54,494 bases of DNA from an uncultured Methylobacillus sp. (GTDB lineage: Bacteria > Pseudomonadota > Gammaproteobacteria > Burkholderiales > Methylophilaceae): positions 1-54,494 of the forward strand of contig CAMLDQ010000003.1 of assembly GCA_946478965.1 (NCBI GenBank), written 5' to 3'. The translations under genes and the position numbers were made by a program. The notes under the pieces are model-generated. The model was not told where the DNA came from. It did not search any database and saw nothing but the letters and a program-made list of their open reading frames with translations. Shown here one piece after another: positions 46,076-54,474 of this stretch. Every line of letters begins with the position of its first letter. Position 1 is the stretch's first letter.

Positions 46076-46507
46076 ACCTGCGCCCCGTGAGAGTGAATTT
46101 CGTATGCTGTCGCCATATCCGGACAGTTTCCGCATGATTAAGCAAACGCCGTGCCTTCACTCTGGCACATCAGGGTTTTGTCATGTCCGTGGAGTAAAAC
46201 CTGCGGGACAGCACAGAGCCATCATCCCGAATCGCACGGAAACTGACCGAGGCGCGTATATTCTTTTGCAAGCATGTCAAACGGGAATCGCCCCTCTCTT
46301 GCGCATGCACCAAAATTGCGCCCCAAAACAGGGCATCAACCTTTTGAAAAGCGCGTCGAGTTTTTGCAAAATTTCTCCAATCCTCTGCAACACGGTTACC
46401 TTCACCCGCCCCCCCTGCGACGAGTGGCTGATGAATAATTTTTCTCTGGCATTGCACATTCAAACGAATGCGCATTTAGCGGCATAAGCTTCAACCAAAT
46501 ACAAACG
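46076..46507. other. 432-bp divergent intergenic region
   Basis: Between glsA (minus) and the MarR promoter. I find no open frame with protein character and no clean sigma-54 site. A partial dyad near 46304-46322 vaguely recalls an NtrC site but matches poorly. The distal end is A/T-rich and leads into the MarR promoter. Confidence 0.5.
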
Positions 46508-46536
46508 TTGACACTAGTTAGCCAGCTAACTATACT
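46508..46536 (+). promoter_or_regulatory. Sigma-70 promoter with embedded MarR operator
   Basis: TTGACA (46508-46513), 17-bp spacer, TATACT (46531-46536). The spacer contains a perfect palindrome, TAGTTAGC-CA-GCTAACTA (46515-46532), reaching into the -10 element, so a bound repressor would block polymerase. Transcription would begin about 46543, only a few bases before the marR ATG at 46547. Confidence 0.75.
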
Positions 46537-46546
46537 GCGGCTAATT

Positions 46547-47047
46547 ATGCTACAGCTCAAAGATTTACCCGATGCCGACATACTCAGGAAATTCGCAGAC
46601 CGTTACCCGGATGCGGACATCGATTCCGTATTGCAGTTTCTGAGCATCCTGCGCATCGGGGCCGACCTGTCTGACGCTCTGGATCGGTTTCTCGCAAAAT
46701 ACGGCCTGTTGCAAGGGCGCTGGTGGGTTCTAATTCTCTTGATGCGAGAAAACGACCTCAGCTCCAGCCCTTCCGAACTGGCGAAGAAAGCGGGCGTAAG
46801 CCGGCCGACCATGACGGGACTGATCGATGGCCTGGAACGGGATGGGCTCGTTGCCCGCATCGCGGACAATCAGGATCGGCGCAAGAATCTCATCACACTG
46901 ACGGCCTCGGGACAGATAAAACTGGATGAGGTCATGCCCGACTATTACCGACGCGTGCGCCAATTGATGTCGGCCGTGCCCGCCGGCCAACGCGAAGCGC
47001 TCTTGACCCAACTGACATTACTGGAAGAAACCAGCGCCCTGTTTTGA
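46547..47047 (+). CDS. MarR-family transcriptional regulator
   Basis: 166-residue winged-helix repressor. The wHTH spans about 55-130, with recognition helix SELAKKAGVSRPTMTGLIDG and wing DRRKNLITLT. The N-terminal roughly 40 residues (ILRKFADRYPDADIDSVLQF) form an extra helical segment. The ATG at 46547 is chosen because the only upstream in-frame start (TTG 46508) lies inside the promoter. There is no Shine-Dalgarno sequence and the predicted transcript has almost no leader. Palindromes in its own promoter and before the next gene indicate autoregulation and control of the NTF2/tautomerase pair. Confidence 0.9.
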   Translation: MLQLKDLPDADILRKFADRYPDADIDSVLQFLSILRIGADLSDALDRFLAKYGLLQGRWWVLILLMRENDLSSSPSELAKKAGVSRPTMTGLIDGLERDGLVARIADNQDRRKNLITLTASGQIKLDEVMPDYYRRVRQLMSAVPAGQREALLTQLTLLEETSALF

Positions 47048-47057
47048 TGTATTTTTT

Positions 47058-47087
47058 TGCCCAACTAATTAGGCGGCTAATTTTAAT
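47058..47087 (+). promoter_or_regulatory. Second MarR operator within a likely promoter
   Basis: AATTAG-GCGG-CTAATT (47067-47082) shares the GGCTAA core with the operator at 46515-46532. It lies in the spacer of a possible TTGCCC (47058) / TTTAAT (47082) promoter, 18 bp apart, before the NTF2-like gene. Confidence 0.5.
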
Positions 47088-47113
47088 TCGATATCGATCT
47101 CAAGGAGAACTTC

Positions 47114-47494
47114 ATGGACCCATTCATTCATATCGCCACCTCTGCTAATGCTGCATGGAATGAGGCATTCAATGCCAAAAGCAGCTCCGACCTAGCTCAG
47201 CTTTACGCGCAAAACGCCACTCTTTCGCCGGGCAATGGAAAGATTCTGGTTGGGCGGGAAGCCATTGAAGGTTTGTTCCGCTCCTTCATCGAAGCGGGTA
47301 TCCATGATCATGCCCTGGAAATTATCGAGGTCGGCGGGTCGGAAAAACTGGTCTACCAGATTGCACGCTGGTCAGCCAAAGGCGTAACTTCCGATGGCAC
47401 AGAGTCGCTGTTCGGAGGTATTACCACCAGCATCTTGGAACAGGATGCCAGCGGTTCCTGGCGCACGCGCAGCCATGTCTGGAATGCAGAATAA
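47114..47494 (+). CDS. NTF2/SnoaL-like small protein (DUF4440/SgcJ-EcaC type)
   Basis: 126 residues with the cone-fold pattern of SnoaL/DUF4440 proteins: ANAAWNEAFNAKSSSDLAQL, YAQNATLSPGNGKILVGREA and the closing WRTRSHVWN. Such proteins act as isomerases, hydrolases or binding proteins for small ligands; catalytic residues cannot be assigned here. AAGGAG ribosome site. Co-transcribed with the tautomerase gene 14 bp downstream and probably repressed by the adjacent MarR. Confidence 0.85.
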   Translation: MDPFIHIATSANAAWNEAFNAKSSSDLAQLYAQNATLSPGNGKILVGREAIEGLFRSFIEAGIHDHALEIIEVGGSEKLVYQIARWSAKGVTSDGTESLFGGITTSILEQDASGSWRTRSHVWNAE

Positions 47495-47508
47495 CCTAGG
47501 AGACCATC

Positions 47509-47874
47509 ATGCCACTCGTCCACATCCACATTCTCAAGGGCAAGTCGCCAGCCTACATCAAGGCAGTTGCTGACGGCATCAATGCGGCCGTGATCGAAAC
47601 TATGGGATTCCCGGCCGATGATCGCTACCAGATCATTCACCAGATGGAACCGGAATGCCTTGAGCTCCAAGAACGTGCAGGGGATCGTGTGATGATGCAC
47701 CTGGTCATGCGCGCGGGCCGCTCGAGCAAATCGAAACTCGCGTTCTATCGCAAGGCGGTCGAGAATTTGCAAGCCAACCCAGGTATCCCACCGGCAAATG
47801 TGCTAATTACCATCACAGAAAACCACGACGTCGACTGGTCATTCCGTGATGGCGTTGCACAGTTCGTCGTATGA
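47509..47874 (+). CDS. Tautomerase-superfamily protein
   Basis: 121 residues. After methionine removal the N-terminal residue is proline (MPLVHIHILKGKS), the catalytic base of 4-oxalocrotonate-tautomerase-like enzymes. The double-length (roughly 120) size and KLAFYRKAVENL/PGIPPANVLITITEN segments match the tautomerase_2/MSAD-like branch. Likely acts on a small keto or halo-acid compound whose sensing is done by the MarR regulator (inference). GGAG site precedes the ATG. Confidence 0.88.
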   Translation: MPLVHIHILKGKSPAYIKAVADGINAAVIETMGFPADDRYQIIHQMEPECLELQERAGDRVMMHLVMRAGRSSKSKLAFYRKAVENLQANPGIPPANVLITITENHDVDWSFRDGVAQFVV

Positions 47875-48284
47875 GTCGAGAACGGAAGCTTTTCCCGAGG
47901 CAATGGCCGCACCCGCCGAGGTAGGTCATGAAGCGCCTGATCGCAACCCTATCCGACGCTGATTATCGTGCTCTATCTGCTGCGCGGGGTCACACACGCA
48001 TTATCCATGCCGCTGGCGCCCCTCATTGAAGTTATCGTGATTGTTCCTGTCCCGCAGTGGCGGGTCTATCCGCTCGCGGGGCATGTCTTCGCACGCTGGC
48101 TCGCCGCCTAGCCATCATGATGCTCCAGGTGTACTTGTTACTCATGGAGCCATTCACTTGGATCACAAATTTAATCTTTGTCGCCCTCTTGCCAGGAAGC
48201 CTCGCAAATATCTACTATAACTAATATACGCAAGCTGCATTGCTTGGCCTGAGATCAAGAATAATGGTACAAGGAGGGAGTTAG
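47875..48284 (+). other. 410-bp stretch with possible decayed membrane-protein remnants
   Basis: No intact standard-length gene. One frame (stop at 48109-48111) is open from 47941 and reads TLIIVLYLLRGVTHALSMPL then a hydrophobic stretch, without a good start. Another short frame, 48117-48224, gives a 35-residue hydrophobic peptide (MMLQVYLLLMEPFTWITNLI...). Neither has a convincing ribosome site. This could be a degraded membrane-protein gene or chance. An AAGGAGGGAG ribosome site at its end serves the globin-coupled cyclase. Confidence 0.35.
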
Positions 48285-49361
48285 ATGATGCTGCAAAGAG
48301 CCCGCCTGACGCTCTCGGAACAAATGCATATCACCGATGCCGACATTCAAAGTCGTCTCGAGCTTGCATTCATCACCCCCGCTCAACTGTCGACACTCGT
48401 CAGCATCCGCACCCTGGTCGAGGACAAAGTGGATGAACTCGTGGAAGAGTTCTACACCATTCAGCTATCGATTGATGATATCGCCATCCTGATCGGAGAT
48501 TCAGATACCTTGTTGCGTCTAAAACAGGCGCAGCGCCAATACATCCTCGATTTATTCTCAGGAAAATGCGACAGCACCTACGTAAATAATCGCCTCAGGA
48601 TCGGCCTAGTGCATAAACGCATCGGGGTCGAACCCAAACTCTATCTCAGCGCAGTCAGCACCCTCAAGAGCATATTATTCGACTTAGTTGACAAGTCGAT
48701 CGAGGAGCACCAACGTGTCGAGTCGATAAAAAATGCGCTGGACCGCCTGTTTTACTTCGATACGACTCTGGTGTTTGACACCTACATTGCCAGCATGATT
48801 TCGGAAATCGACGTCGCGAAGAAAAAAACCGAGAAATATGCAAACAGCCTCGAGCAGAAAGTGGCGGAGCGCACGGCACAACTGGAGGCCCTTGCCAAAC
48901 AAGACCCTCTGACAGGCTTGTACAATCAGCGCGTAATGCACGAACTGGCAAGCCAGATGCTGTCATCAGTAAAACGTAGAAACTCCGTCATCTCCGTAAT
49001 TTACTGCGACATCGATGCATTCAAGCTCATCAACGACAAACACGGCCACATCAAGGGTGATGAGGTGCTGAAGGCGCTGGGCAATATCCTTCAGGCCAAT
49101 ATTCGCGAAGTCGATATTCCTTGCCGCTACGGTGGCGACGAATACTGCGTGGTCATGCCGGATTCCGATGTAATTGCCGCTAGGGTGGTAGGCGAAAGAA
49201 TCATCGGTGCCTTTTCCAATGCATATCCTGATTTCAGCATCAGTATGGGTATTGCCCAAACAGGGCCCGACGATTTTGTGACCGAGACGGAATTAGTCGA
49301 ATTGGCCGATACAAAGATGTACGAAGCCAAGTCTCATTCAGGATCTTACATTCAGGTCTGA
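48285..49361 (+). CDS. Globin-coupled diguanylate cyclase (DosC-like)
   Basis: 358-residue oxygen-sensing cyclase. Residues 1-165 form a protoglobin/GCS domain; the proximal haem ligand is His110 in RIGLVHKRIGVEPKLYLSA, diagnostic of the family. A helical linker with coiled-coil character (KKKTEKYANSLEQKVAERTA) connects to GGDEF (about 200-355). The active site is GGDEY at 283-287, an accepted variant, with an RxxD inhibitory site (REVD) five residues upstream. No EAL domain, so net c-di-GMP synthesis is expected, modulated by O2, CO or NO binding. ATG at 48285 or 48288. Confidence 0.93.
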   Translation: MMLQRARLTLSEQMHITDADIQSRLELAFITPAQLSTLVSIRTLVEDKVDELVEEFYTIQLSIDDIAILIGDSDTLLRLKQAQRQYILDLFSGKCDSTYVNNRLRIGLVHKRIGVEPKLYLSAVSTLKSILFDLVDKSIEEHQRVESIKNALDRLFYFDTTLVFDTYIASMISEIDVAKKKTEKYANSLEQKVAERTAQLEALAKQDPLTGLYNQRVMHELASQMLSSVKRRNSVISVIYCDIDAFKLINDKHGHIKGDEVLKALGNILQANIREVDIPCRYGGDEYCVVMPDSDVIAARVVGERIIGAFSNAYPDFSISMGIAQTGPDDFVTETELVELADTKMYEAKSHSGSYIQV

Positions 49362-49376
49362 TGGCCCCACTCGGGT

Positions 49377-49586
49377 CTAGGCACCGCTATCGGGCTGTGC
49401 GGCCAGATCCTCCAGAAGCTGTGCGATATCCCACTCGCATCCACCGCAACCCGAGATCGCACCCGTCCTTCTGGAAATCGCCTCCATGTCCAAACCCAGC
49501 TCGAACAAAGCTTGCACCTCGTGCCGCGTAGTTCCGCTGCAGCTGCACATGACTTCATCCGCGGGGGCCGGACTATTTGGGCTCAT
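49377..49586 (-). CDS. Bfd-like [2Fe-2S]-binding protein
   Basis: 69-residue protein of the BFD-like [2Fe-2S] family. Four cysteines are placed as in bacterioferritin-associated ferredoxin: C14-x-C16 (VMCSCSGTT) and C47-xx-C50 (SGCGGC). It could donate electrons to bacterioferritin or belong to a reductase; no bacterioferritin gene is nearby. It ends 15 bp from the convergent cyclase gene. Confidence 0.85.
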   Translation of the reverse strand: MSPNSPAPADEVMCSCSGTTRHEVQALFELGLDMEAISRRTGAISGCGGCEWDIAQLLEDLAAQPDSGA

Positions 49587-49690
49587 CGATAACCTGAGTA
49601 TTCGAAGCTGTAAATGAACACTATTTTAACTCCAAGGATTTGGTAATGCAGCCACGCCGGGCAAAACCTACAGGATGGAAACCTACAGGC

Positions 49691-50299
49691 TCAAAGTTTG
49701 GTGGGCCAACTCTTGAGTGCCTGTTCGACAACGGCCAATAACTCGTCTTTCGTCGCGCCACTCCTCGCCTGTACAGAAAGGCCCTGATGAACCGTGGCGA
49801 GATATTTTGCCAGTACGGCAGCATCGGCATTTTGCGGCAAGTCATTTTGCGACTTCGCCAAATCGAAGCGCGCTCTGAGTGCGTTTTCATAATCCTGCCT
49901 GTAAGAAATCAATGCTGCCTGTATCGGCTCCGAATCTTCGCCGCAAAACAATGTGCCGACCGCAATCATGCAACCTCTTGGACGACCTCGATTGGTCAGG
50001 AAGTCGACCGACTTGGTTAAAAGCCGCTCTGCCACTCGCTTCGCGGTCGGCTCCTTCATTACCTCTGCCACATACGCCGTCGGCCCGGCCATGTATTTGT
50101 TCAAAGCCTTGCGGAACAATTCCTCCTTGTTGCCATAAGCCGCATAAATACTCGGTCGGTTAATGCCCATGGCTTCAGAAAGTTCGGCCATGGATGCCCC
50201 TTCGTAGCCTCGCGACCAAAACACCTGAAGGGCTTTTTCAAGGGCTTCTTCATGGTCAAACGCACTTGGCCGGCCGCGCGGCCTTTTCGGAATTGTCAT
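49691..50299 (-). CDS. TetR/AcrR-family repressor
   Basis: 202-residue regulator. N-terminal HTH (about 10-55) with GRPSAFDHEEALEKALQVFW and MAELSEAMGINRPSIYAAYG. The C-terminal ligand domain resembles the group that controls SDR or reductase genes (NRGRPRGCMIAVGTL). ATG at 50299 has a GAGG site; a GTG at 50308 is less likely. Divergent from an SDR gene, with matching palindromes in the gap, so it probably represses both. Confidence 0.92.
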   Translation of the reverse strand: MTIPKRPRGRPSAFDHEEALEKALQVFWSRGYEGASMAELSEAMGINRPSIYAAYGNKEELFRKALNKYMAGPTAYVAEVMKEPTAKRVAERLLTKSVDFLTNRGRPRGCMIAVGTLFCGEDSEPIQAALISYRQDYENALRARFDLAKSQNDLPQNADAAVLAKYLATVHQGLSVQARSGATKDELLAVVEQALKSWPTKL

Positions 50300-50334
50300 G
50301 CCTGTCACCTCAACTGCGATGTACTTGAGAATAT

Positions 50335-50350
50335 ATTATACCGAACGGTA
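50335..50350 (-). promoter_or_regulatory. tetR -10 element overlapping operator O1
   Basis: On the minus strand TATAAT (50335-50340) lies 17 bp from a weak -35 (TCAACA). The palindrome TACCGAACGGTA (50339-50350) overlaps the -10 and spacer, consistent with autorepression. Confidence 0.6.
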
Positions 50351-50359
50351 AATAAATTG

Positions 50360-50404
50360 TTGACTTCTTTTCCTGCTCCTTCTAATATTTATTACCGATC
50401 GTTA
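50360..50404 (+). promoter_or_regulatory. SDR-gene promoter with operator O2 at the start site
   Basis: TTGACT (50360-50365), 17-bp spacer, TAATAT (50383-50388). TACCGATCGTTA (50393-50404), a close variant of O1, covers the expected transcription start. O1 lies just upstream of the -35. Confidence 0.65.
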
Positions 50405-50441
50405 CATAAATATTCTTAATCTAACTTCCAGGAGATCAATC

Positions 50442-51185
50442 ATGGCAACGCAAGAGGGTAAAGTAGCATTCGTTACAGGCGCCAATCGGGGAATCGGATA
50501 TGAGACCGCCAAGCGTCTGGGTGAACTCGGCATTCGTGTGGTTCTGGGCGTGCGTGAAGCAGAAAAAGGGAAAGAAGCCGTAAATCGGCTGCAAGCCTCG
50601 GGCATTCAAAGTCAAGCCATACACTATGATGCGAACCAGCCAGAATCGGAAAAATCGGCCTACGACTATTTCGAGCGCAACTTTGGCAGGCTGGACATTC
50701 TGGTCAACAACGCAGGCATCTGCCTTGAACCGCTTTTTGGCAGCAACAACAGTAGTTTGGTCAGCCAAGAAGTGCTTCGCGACACGTTCCAGACCAACCT
50801 GTTTTCTGTCATAGCGCTCACCCAGGCGCTGCTGCCACTTCTGCAAAAGGCGCCGGCCGCACGCATCGTCAATGTTTCCAGCATCCTTGGGTCCATGACC
50901 TTGCACAGCATGCCCAACTCGCCTATCGATCCCGCCAAGGCTTTTGCCTACAACGCCACGAAAACCGCCTTGAATGCCTACACGATTCATTTGGCTCGGG
51001 AATTACAGGGCACCGCGATCAAGGTGAATTCAGCACATCCCGGCTGGGTGAAAACCGAGCTAGGGGGGCCTCACGCGCCGATGGAAGTGGCGGATAGCTA
51101 CAAAACCAGCATCCGTTTAGCGACCCTGGACGAAGACGGGCCCACCGGCGGCTTCTTTCATGAAGGGGAATCCTTGCCTTGGTAA
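50442..51185 (+). CDS. Short-chain dehydrogenase/reductase (carbonyl reductase-like)
   Basis: 247-residue NAD(P)H-dependent oxidoreductase. Cofactor motif TGANRGIG at 12-19, NNAG at 89-92, Ser147, Tyr170 and Lys174 (AYNATK), the complete catalytic set. Arg38 in the GVREAEKG segment favours NADPH. The overall pattern resembles carbonyl reductases acting on reactive aldehydes or quinones. AGGAG ribosome site. Expression is likely repressed by the divergent TetR protein. Confidence 0.93.
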   Translation: MATQEGKVAFVTGANRGIGYETAKRLGELGIRVVLGVREAEKGKEAVNRLQASGIQSQAIHYDANQPESEKSAYDYFERNFGRLDILVNNAGICLEPLFGSNNSSLVSQEVLRDTFQTNLFSVIALTQALLPLLQKAPAARIVNVSSILGSMTLHSMPNSPIDPAKAFAYNATKTALNAYTIHLARELQGTAIKVNSAHPGWVKTELGGPHAPMEVADSYKTSIRLATLDEDGPTGGFFHEGESLPW

Positions 51186-51249
51186 GCCTGGGCAAGGCGT
51201 CCATTCATCGCACAGAAGTCATCATGCTAGCAAACTCACATCAAACAAA

Positions 51250-51489
51250 ATGCTGATCATGAAAGCCGCAAATCGCTCTCGAGTGATTCTATTTGCATTA
51301 ATCATGTCCTGCTGCACCTCATTTATTGTGTCAGGCATCATTATTTTTCTGCATACAGAATCCCTCTCGAATTTCTTACATGCCTGGACGAGAGGTTTTA
51401 TTACTGCGTGGCCTATTGTCTTCATTGCAATCATGACGATAGCCCCGCTAGTAGACAGATTCCTGGATATATTTTTCAACGAGCATTGA
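51250..51489 (+). CDS. DUF2798 small membrane protein
   Basis: 79 residues with two hydrophobic helices (about 12-34 and 47-68). The pattern FALIMSCCTSFIVSGIIIF and WTRGFITAWPIVFIAIMTIA matches DUF2798. Function unknown. Starts at ATG 51250 or 51259; no strong ribosome site is visible. It follows the SDR gene by 64 bp and is probably co-transcribed. Confidence 0.75.
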   Translation: MLIMKAANRSRVILFALIMSCCTSFIVSGIIIFLHTESLSNFLHAWTRGFITAWPIVFIAIMTIAPLVDRFLDIFFNEH

Positions 51490-51584
51490 AACGGAATCGG
51501 TTCGGCAAATAAGTCCAATGCAATTGTTTGGATCGCGAACCCAGTGCATAACGATGGTAAGTACCTACGGTTAATCGAAATGCA

Positions 51585-51617
51585 AAAGGGCTGAATTCAG
51601 GATGAATTCAGCCCTTT
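51585..51617. terminator. Stem-loop terminator between convergent genes
   Basis: Perfect 14-bp arms (AAAGGGCTGAATTC and complement) with a 5-nt loop. Short T-runs (TTT on plus, TTTT on minus) follow in each direction. It lies between the DUF2798 gene and the minus-strand GGDEF-EAL gene. The rest of 51490-51777 shows nothing else. Confidence 0.75.
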
Positions 51618-51777
51618 CTGATATTTGGCGCATCCAGCACTTGGGCAAGAAACCTGATGTCACCTTCTCATACTGACGCTACTGGTAGGCTCTAGATTAT
51701 TAACGCCTGAGTGATTTGCAAGTTTGAGCCTATCCTACGAACCACACTTTTAGCGGCAGGTCGGCGAGCAGGGAAGA

Positions 51778-54225
51778 TTACTGTTCCCTAGCCTGCAAAA
51801 ACGCCAAGAACTCTACCACTGGCATAGGTTTCGCATAGAAATACCCTTGCACGTAATCGCATCCAACTTCAGCCAGAATAGCTTTTTGTTGTTCGGTTTC
51901 CACCCCTTCGGCAATTGTTCTCAAACCCAGCTTGTGCGCCATGAGTACAATTGCTTCTGCAATTGCCCGGTCATTTGGGTCGGTTTCCAGGTCCCGCACA
52001 AAGGAGCGGTCAATCTTCAGGTAGTCGATGTTGAACTTCTTTAGATACGACATTGCAGAATAGCCAGTACCAAAATCGTCCAATGCCAATTTCATGCCTG
52101 CCGCTCGGAAACGCTGCAGTTTCCCCATAATGTCGACTTCATCGCCCAGCAACAGGCTTTCAGTAATTTCGATAACCAAGTGATGTGGAGGTACGTGGAT
52201 TGCGTCCAAGTAATCGATCCAAGCGGTACCAATATCGCTTTGGGTAAACTGTCGCGCGGAGATGTTAACGCTGATCTGGCAGCGGTCATTCTCGGGTGTG
52301 CTCATACCAAGCCAGAGTGACATGGCTTTTGCCGCTTGCCGGAATACCCAGTCGCCAATCTCATAGATCAGCCCCATTTCCTCGGCAATAGGAATGAATT
52401 TATCAGGCGATACCATGCCGTGTTGCGGGTGTTTCCAGCGGATCAGAGCCTCTGCCTTGACCACATGACCACTGACAATATCCACGATAGGCTGAAGATA
52501 AATCTGAAGCTGTTCTTTAAACATAGCCTCACGCAGATCATTCGCCAAGGAGAGACGCTGCTGTACCTCCTTTTGCATGGCAGGAGTAAAAAAGCTGAAG
52601 CAGTTGCGCCCTCGCTCCTTGGCAACATACATTGCCTGATCTGCCGCGCTGATTAAACCTTCGAAGCTACCGACATCCGAGGGGTAACTGGCAACGCCTA
52701 TGCTCGCTGAAACATAGGATATTTGATTCTCCACATCAAAGGGCTGTGCCATAACATCGATAATGCTTTGCGCCACACGCCCCAAATGAGAAATTTCGGT
52801 GACGTCGGGCAGGACAAGCACAAACTCATCCCCTCCCATCCTGGCCAGCGTATCGCTTTCTCGCACGCATAGCTGAATACGATGCGCAGCCTGAATTAAC
52901 AGTTGGTCACCATAATGGTGACCCAGGGTATCGTTGACTTCCTTAAAGCGGTCAAGGTCAATGAACAGTATCGCTACGTTACTCCCAGAGCGTTCCGCCT
53001 TACTGATTTCTTCCCGGAGTTTATCTCCGAACAAACGCCTGTTGGGGAGGCCAGTCAGCGCATCATAGCTGGCCTGATGGTAAATCTGGGCTTCGATACG
53101 TTTACGTTCGGTAATATCGCGCACCAGGGCGAAATTGACACGCCGACCTTCATACTCGATAGCATTTGCATTCACTTCGATAGGTACGTGAGTGCCTGAT
53201 TTGCTTATATGCACCGTTTCCAAGGTAATGGTCTTTTGGTAAAGCAGATCGTTCCAGTGCTGGCGCCATGCTACCGGATCGTAATTGGGGTCGAGATCGC
53301 ATATCCGTCGTGCCAATAACTCCTCTTGCGTGTATCCAAGCATTTTGCAAGCGGCATTATTGACATGGAGTATGCCGGCATCCTCATCAACAAGGTAAAC
53401 GGCCTCGCCCATATGATCGAGCGCATGGTTTTGCAAGGCCACCAACTCCTCAAACCGTTTGCGCTCGGTAACATCCAGGGAGGTGCCGATAAATCTTATG
53501 GGACGTCCATTCTCGTCGTAGAAGGGTTCACCGCGTTCCTGAATGTATTTCACTCGACCATCCGGAAATAACAGGCGATGCTCAACCTGATACAAAGTCT
53601 TGTTAATCAGCGACTGATTATAGTGATAGGTCACTTTTTCGCGGTCATCCGGATGAACGGTTTCAAGAAATGCCGCAAAAGTCGCTTCAAACTTGGTTTT
53701 ATCGATCTCCCAGATGCGAAAAGTTTCATCGCTCCAGGTCAATACATCATTGAGAATATCTACATCCCAGCTTCCTATGTGTGCAATGCGCTGCGCGTCT
53801 TCGAATGCTACACGGGCGTGCAAGATAGCGCCTTGCTCAGAGGCGTCCCTTATACAACCGAACATCAATCTTTGTCCTGCATGCACCACCTGACTGAGTG
53901 ACAGCTCGATGGAAAGGAACTGCTCATGGGGCTTATGCAAGTCTGTCAGTATAGTGGCCTTCCCACATTCACCAACCTTACGCCACAACTCATCAAGCTT
54001 CTCTTCGGTAATCGTAGGAATACATTCTGTTAGTGTCGTCCCAGATCGTGCATCAAGGTGAATACCAAAATTCAGGCAGGCTCGATTGGTGTATATCAGC
54101 CGGTATCCATGGTCAGGATCTGCCAGAAAAACAGATGGCGCGAAAACATCTCCGCCCATGTACTCGCAAAGAGATGTTGAAATATCATCATTCATGATGG
54201 GTAGTTTACTGGAAAGATGATTCAT
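51778..54225 (-). CDS. PAS-GGDEF-EAL cyclic-di-GMP protein
   Basis: 815-residue soluble c-di-GMP protein. Three PAS-type units precede the output: about 25-125 (divergent), 135-255 (PAS/PAC with IGSWDVDILNDVLTWSDETF) and 260-380. GGDEF is near 464-468 with RxxD site RESD five residues before. EAL (E592) has intact VNISARQF, EITES, DDFGTGYSAMSYL, KIDRSF and AEGVET. No membrane helix. Both activities possible. ATG at 54225; an ATG at 54195 is an alternative and neither has a strong ribosome site. Confidence 0.93.
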   Translation of the reverse strand: MNHLSSKLPIMNDDISTSLCEYMGGDVFAPSVFLADPDHGYRLIYTNRACLNFGIHLDARSGTTLTECIPTITEEKLDELWRKVGECGKATILTDLHKPHEQFLSIELSLSQVVHAGQRLMFGCIRDASEQGAILHARVAFEDAQRIAHIGSWDVDILNDVLTWSDETFRIWEIDKTKFEATFAAFLETVHPDDREKVTYHYNQSLINKTLYQVEHRLLFPDGRVKYIQERGEPFYDENGRPIRFIGTSLDVTERKRFEELVALQNHALDHMGEAVYLVDEDAGILHVNNAACKMLGYTQEELLARRICDLDPNYDPVAWRQHWNDLLYQKTITLETVHISKSGTHVPIEVNANAIEYEGRRVNFALVRDITERKRIEAQIYHQASYDALTGLPNRRLFGDKLREEISKAERSGSNVAILFIDLDRFKEVNDTLGHHYGDQLLIQAAHRIQLCVRESDTLARMGGDEFVLVLPDVTEISHLGRVAQSIIDVMAQPFDVENQISYVSASIGVASYPSDVGSFEGLISAADQAMYVAKERGRNCFSFFTPAMQKEVQQRLSLANDLREAMFKEQLQIYLQPIVDIVSGHVVKAEALIRWKHPQHGMVSPDKFIPIAEEMGLIYEIGDWVFRQAAKAMSLWLGMSTPENDRCQISVNISARQFTQSDIGTAWIDYLDAIHVPPHHLVIEITESLLLGDEVDIMGKLQRFRAAGMKLALDDFGTGYSAMSYLKKFNIDYLKIDRSFVRDLETDPNDRAIAEAIVLMAHKLGLRTIAEGVETEQQKAILAEVGCDYVQGYFYAKPMPVVEFLAFLQAREQ

Positions 54226-54446
54226 CTTTCAGCGGTCTTATCGAGGGGTTTGTGCACACACCCGCTCCATCCCCTTACACACAACCAATGGGCTCATAGT
54301 CCGTTTTTTCCCAGTTCATGTAACACGGGGAGCTATAAATACATCGCTGAAATCAAAGCAGCCTACAACCAGAAAATGGTTTTATCAAGCAAGAGGTTAA
54401 CGCAGAAAAACATGTGGAAACAAAAGGCGGGAGTAATACAAAAACA

Positions 54447-54474
54447 AAAAGGGCACCAGAACTGGTGCCCTTTT
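54447..54474. terminator. Terminator-like hairpin near the window end
   Basis: GGGCACCAG/CTGGTGCCC with a 2-nt centre, flanked by AAAA and TTTT so it could work in both directions. No gene is seen between it and the minus-strand gene starting at 54225. It probably terminates a minus-strand gene beyond the window edge, or a small RNA. Otherwise 54226-54494 is A/T-richer and featureless. Confidence 0.6.

Noticed and set aside
46300..46325. NtrC-like dyad and sigma-54 site upstream of glsA
   Set aside because: TGCACC... pairs poorly with its other half and no TGGCAC-N5-TTGC element is in register.
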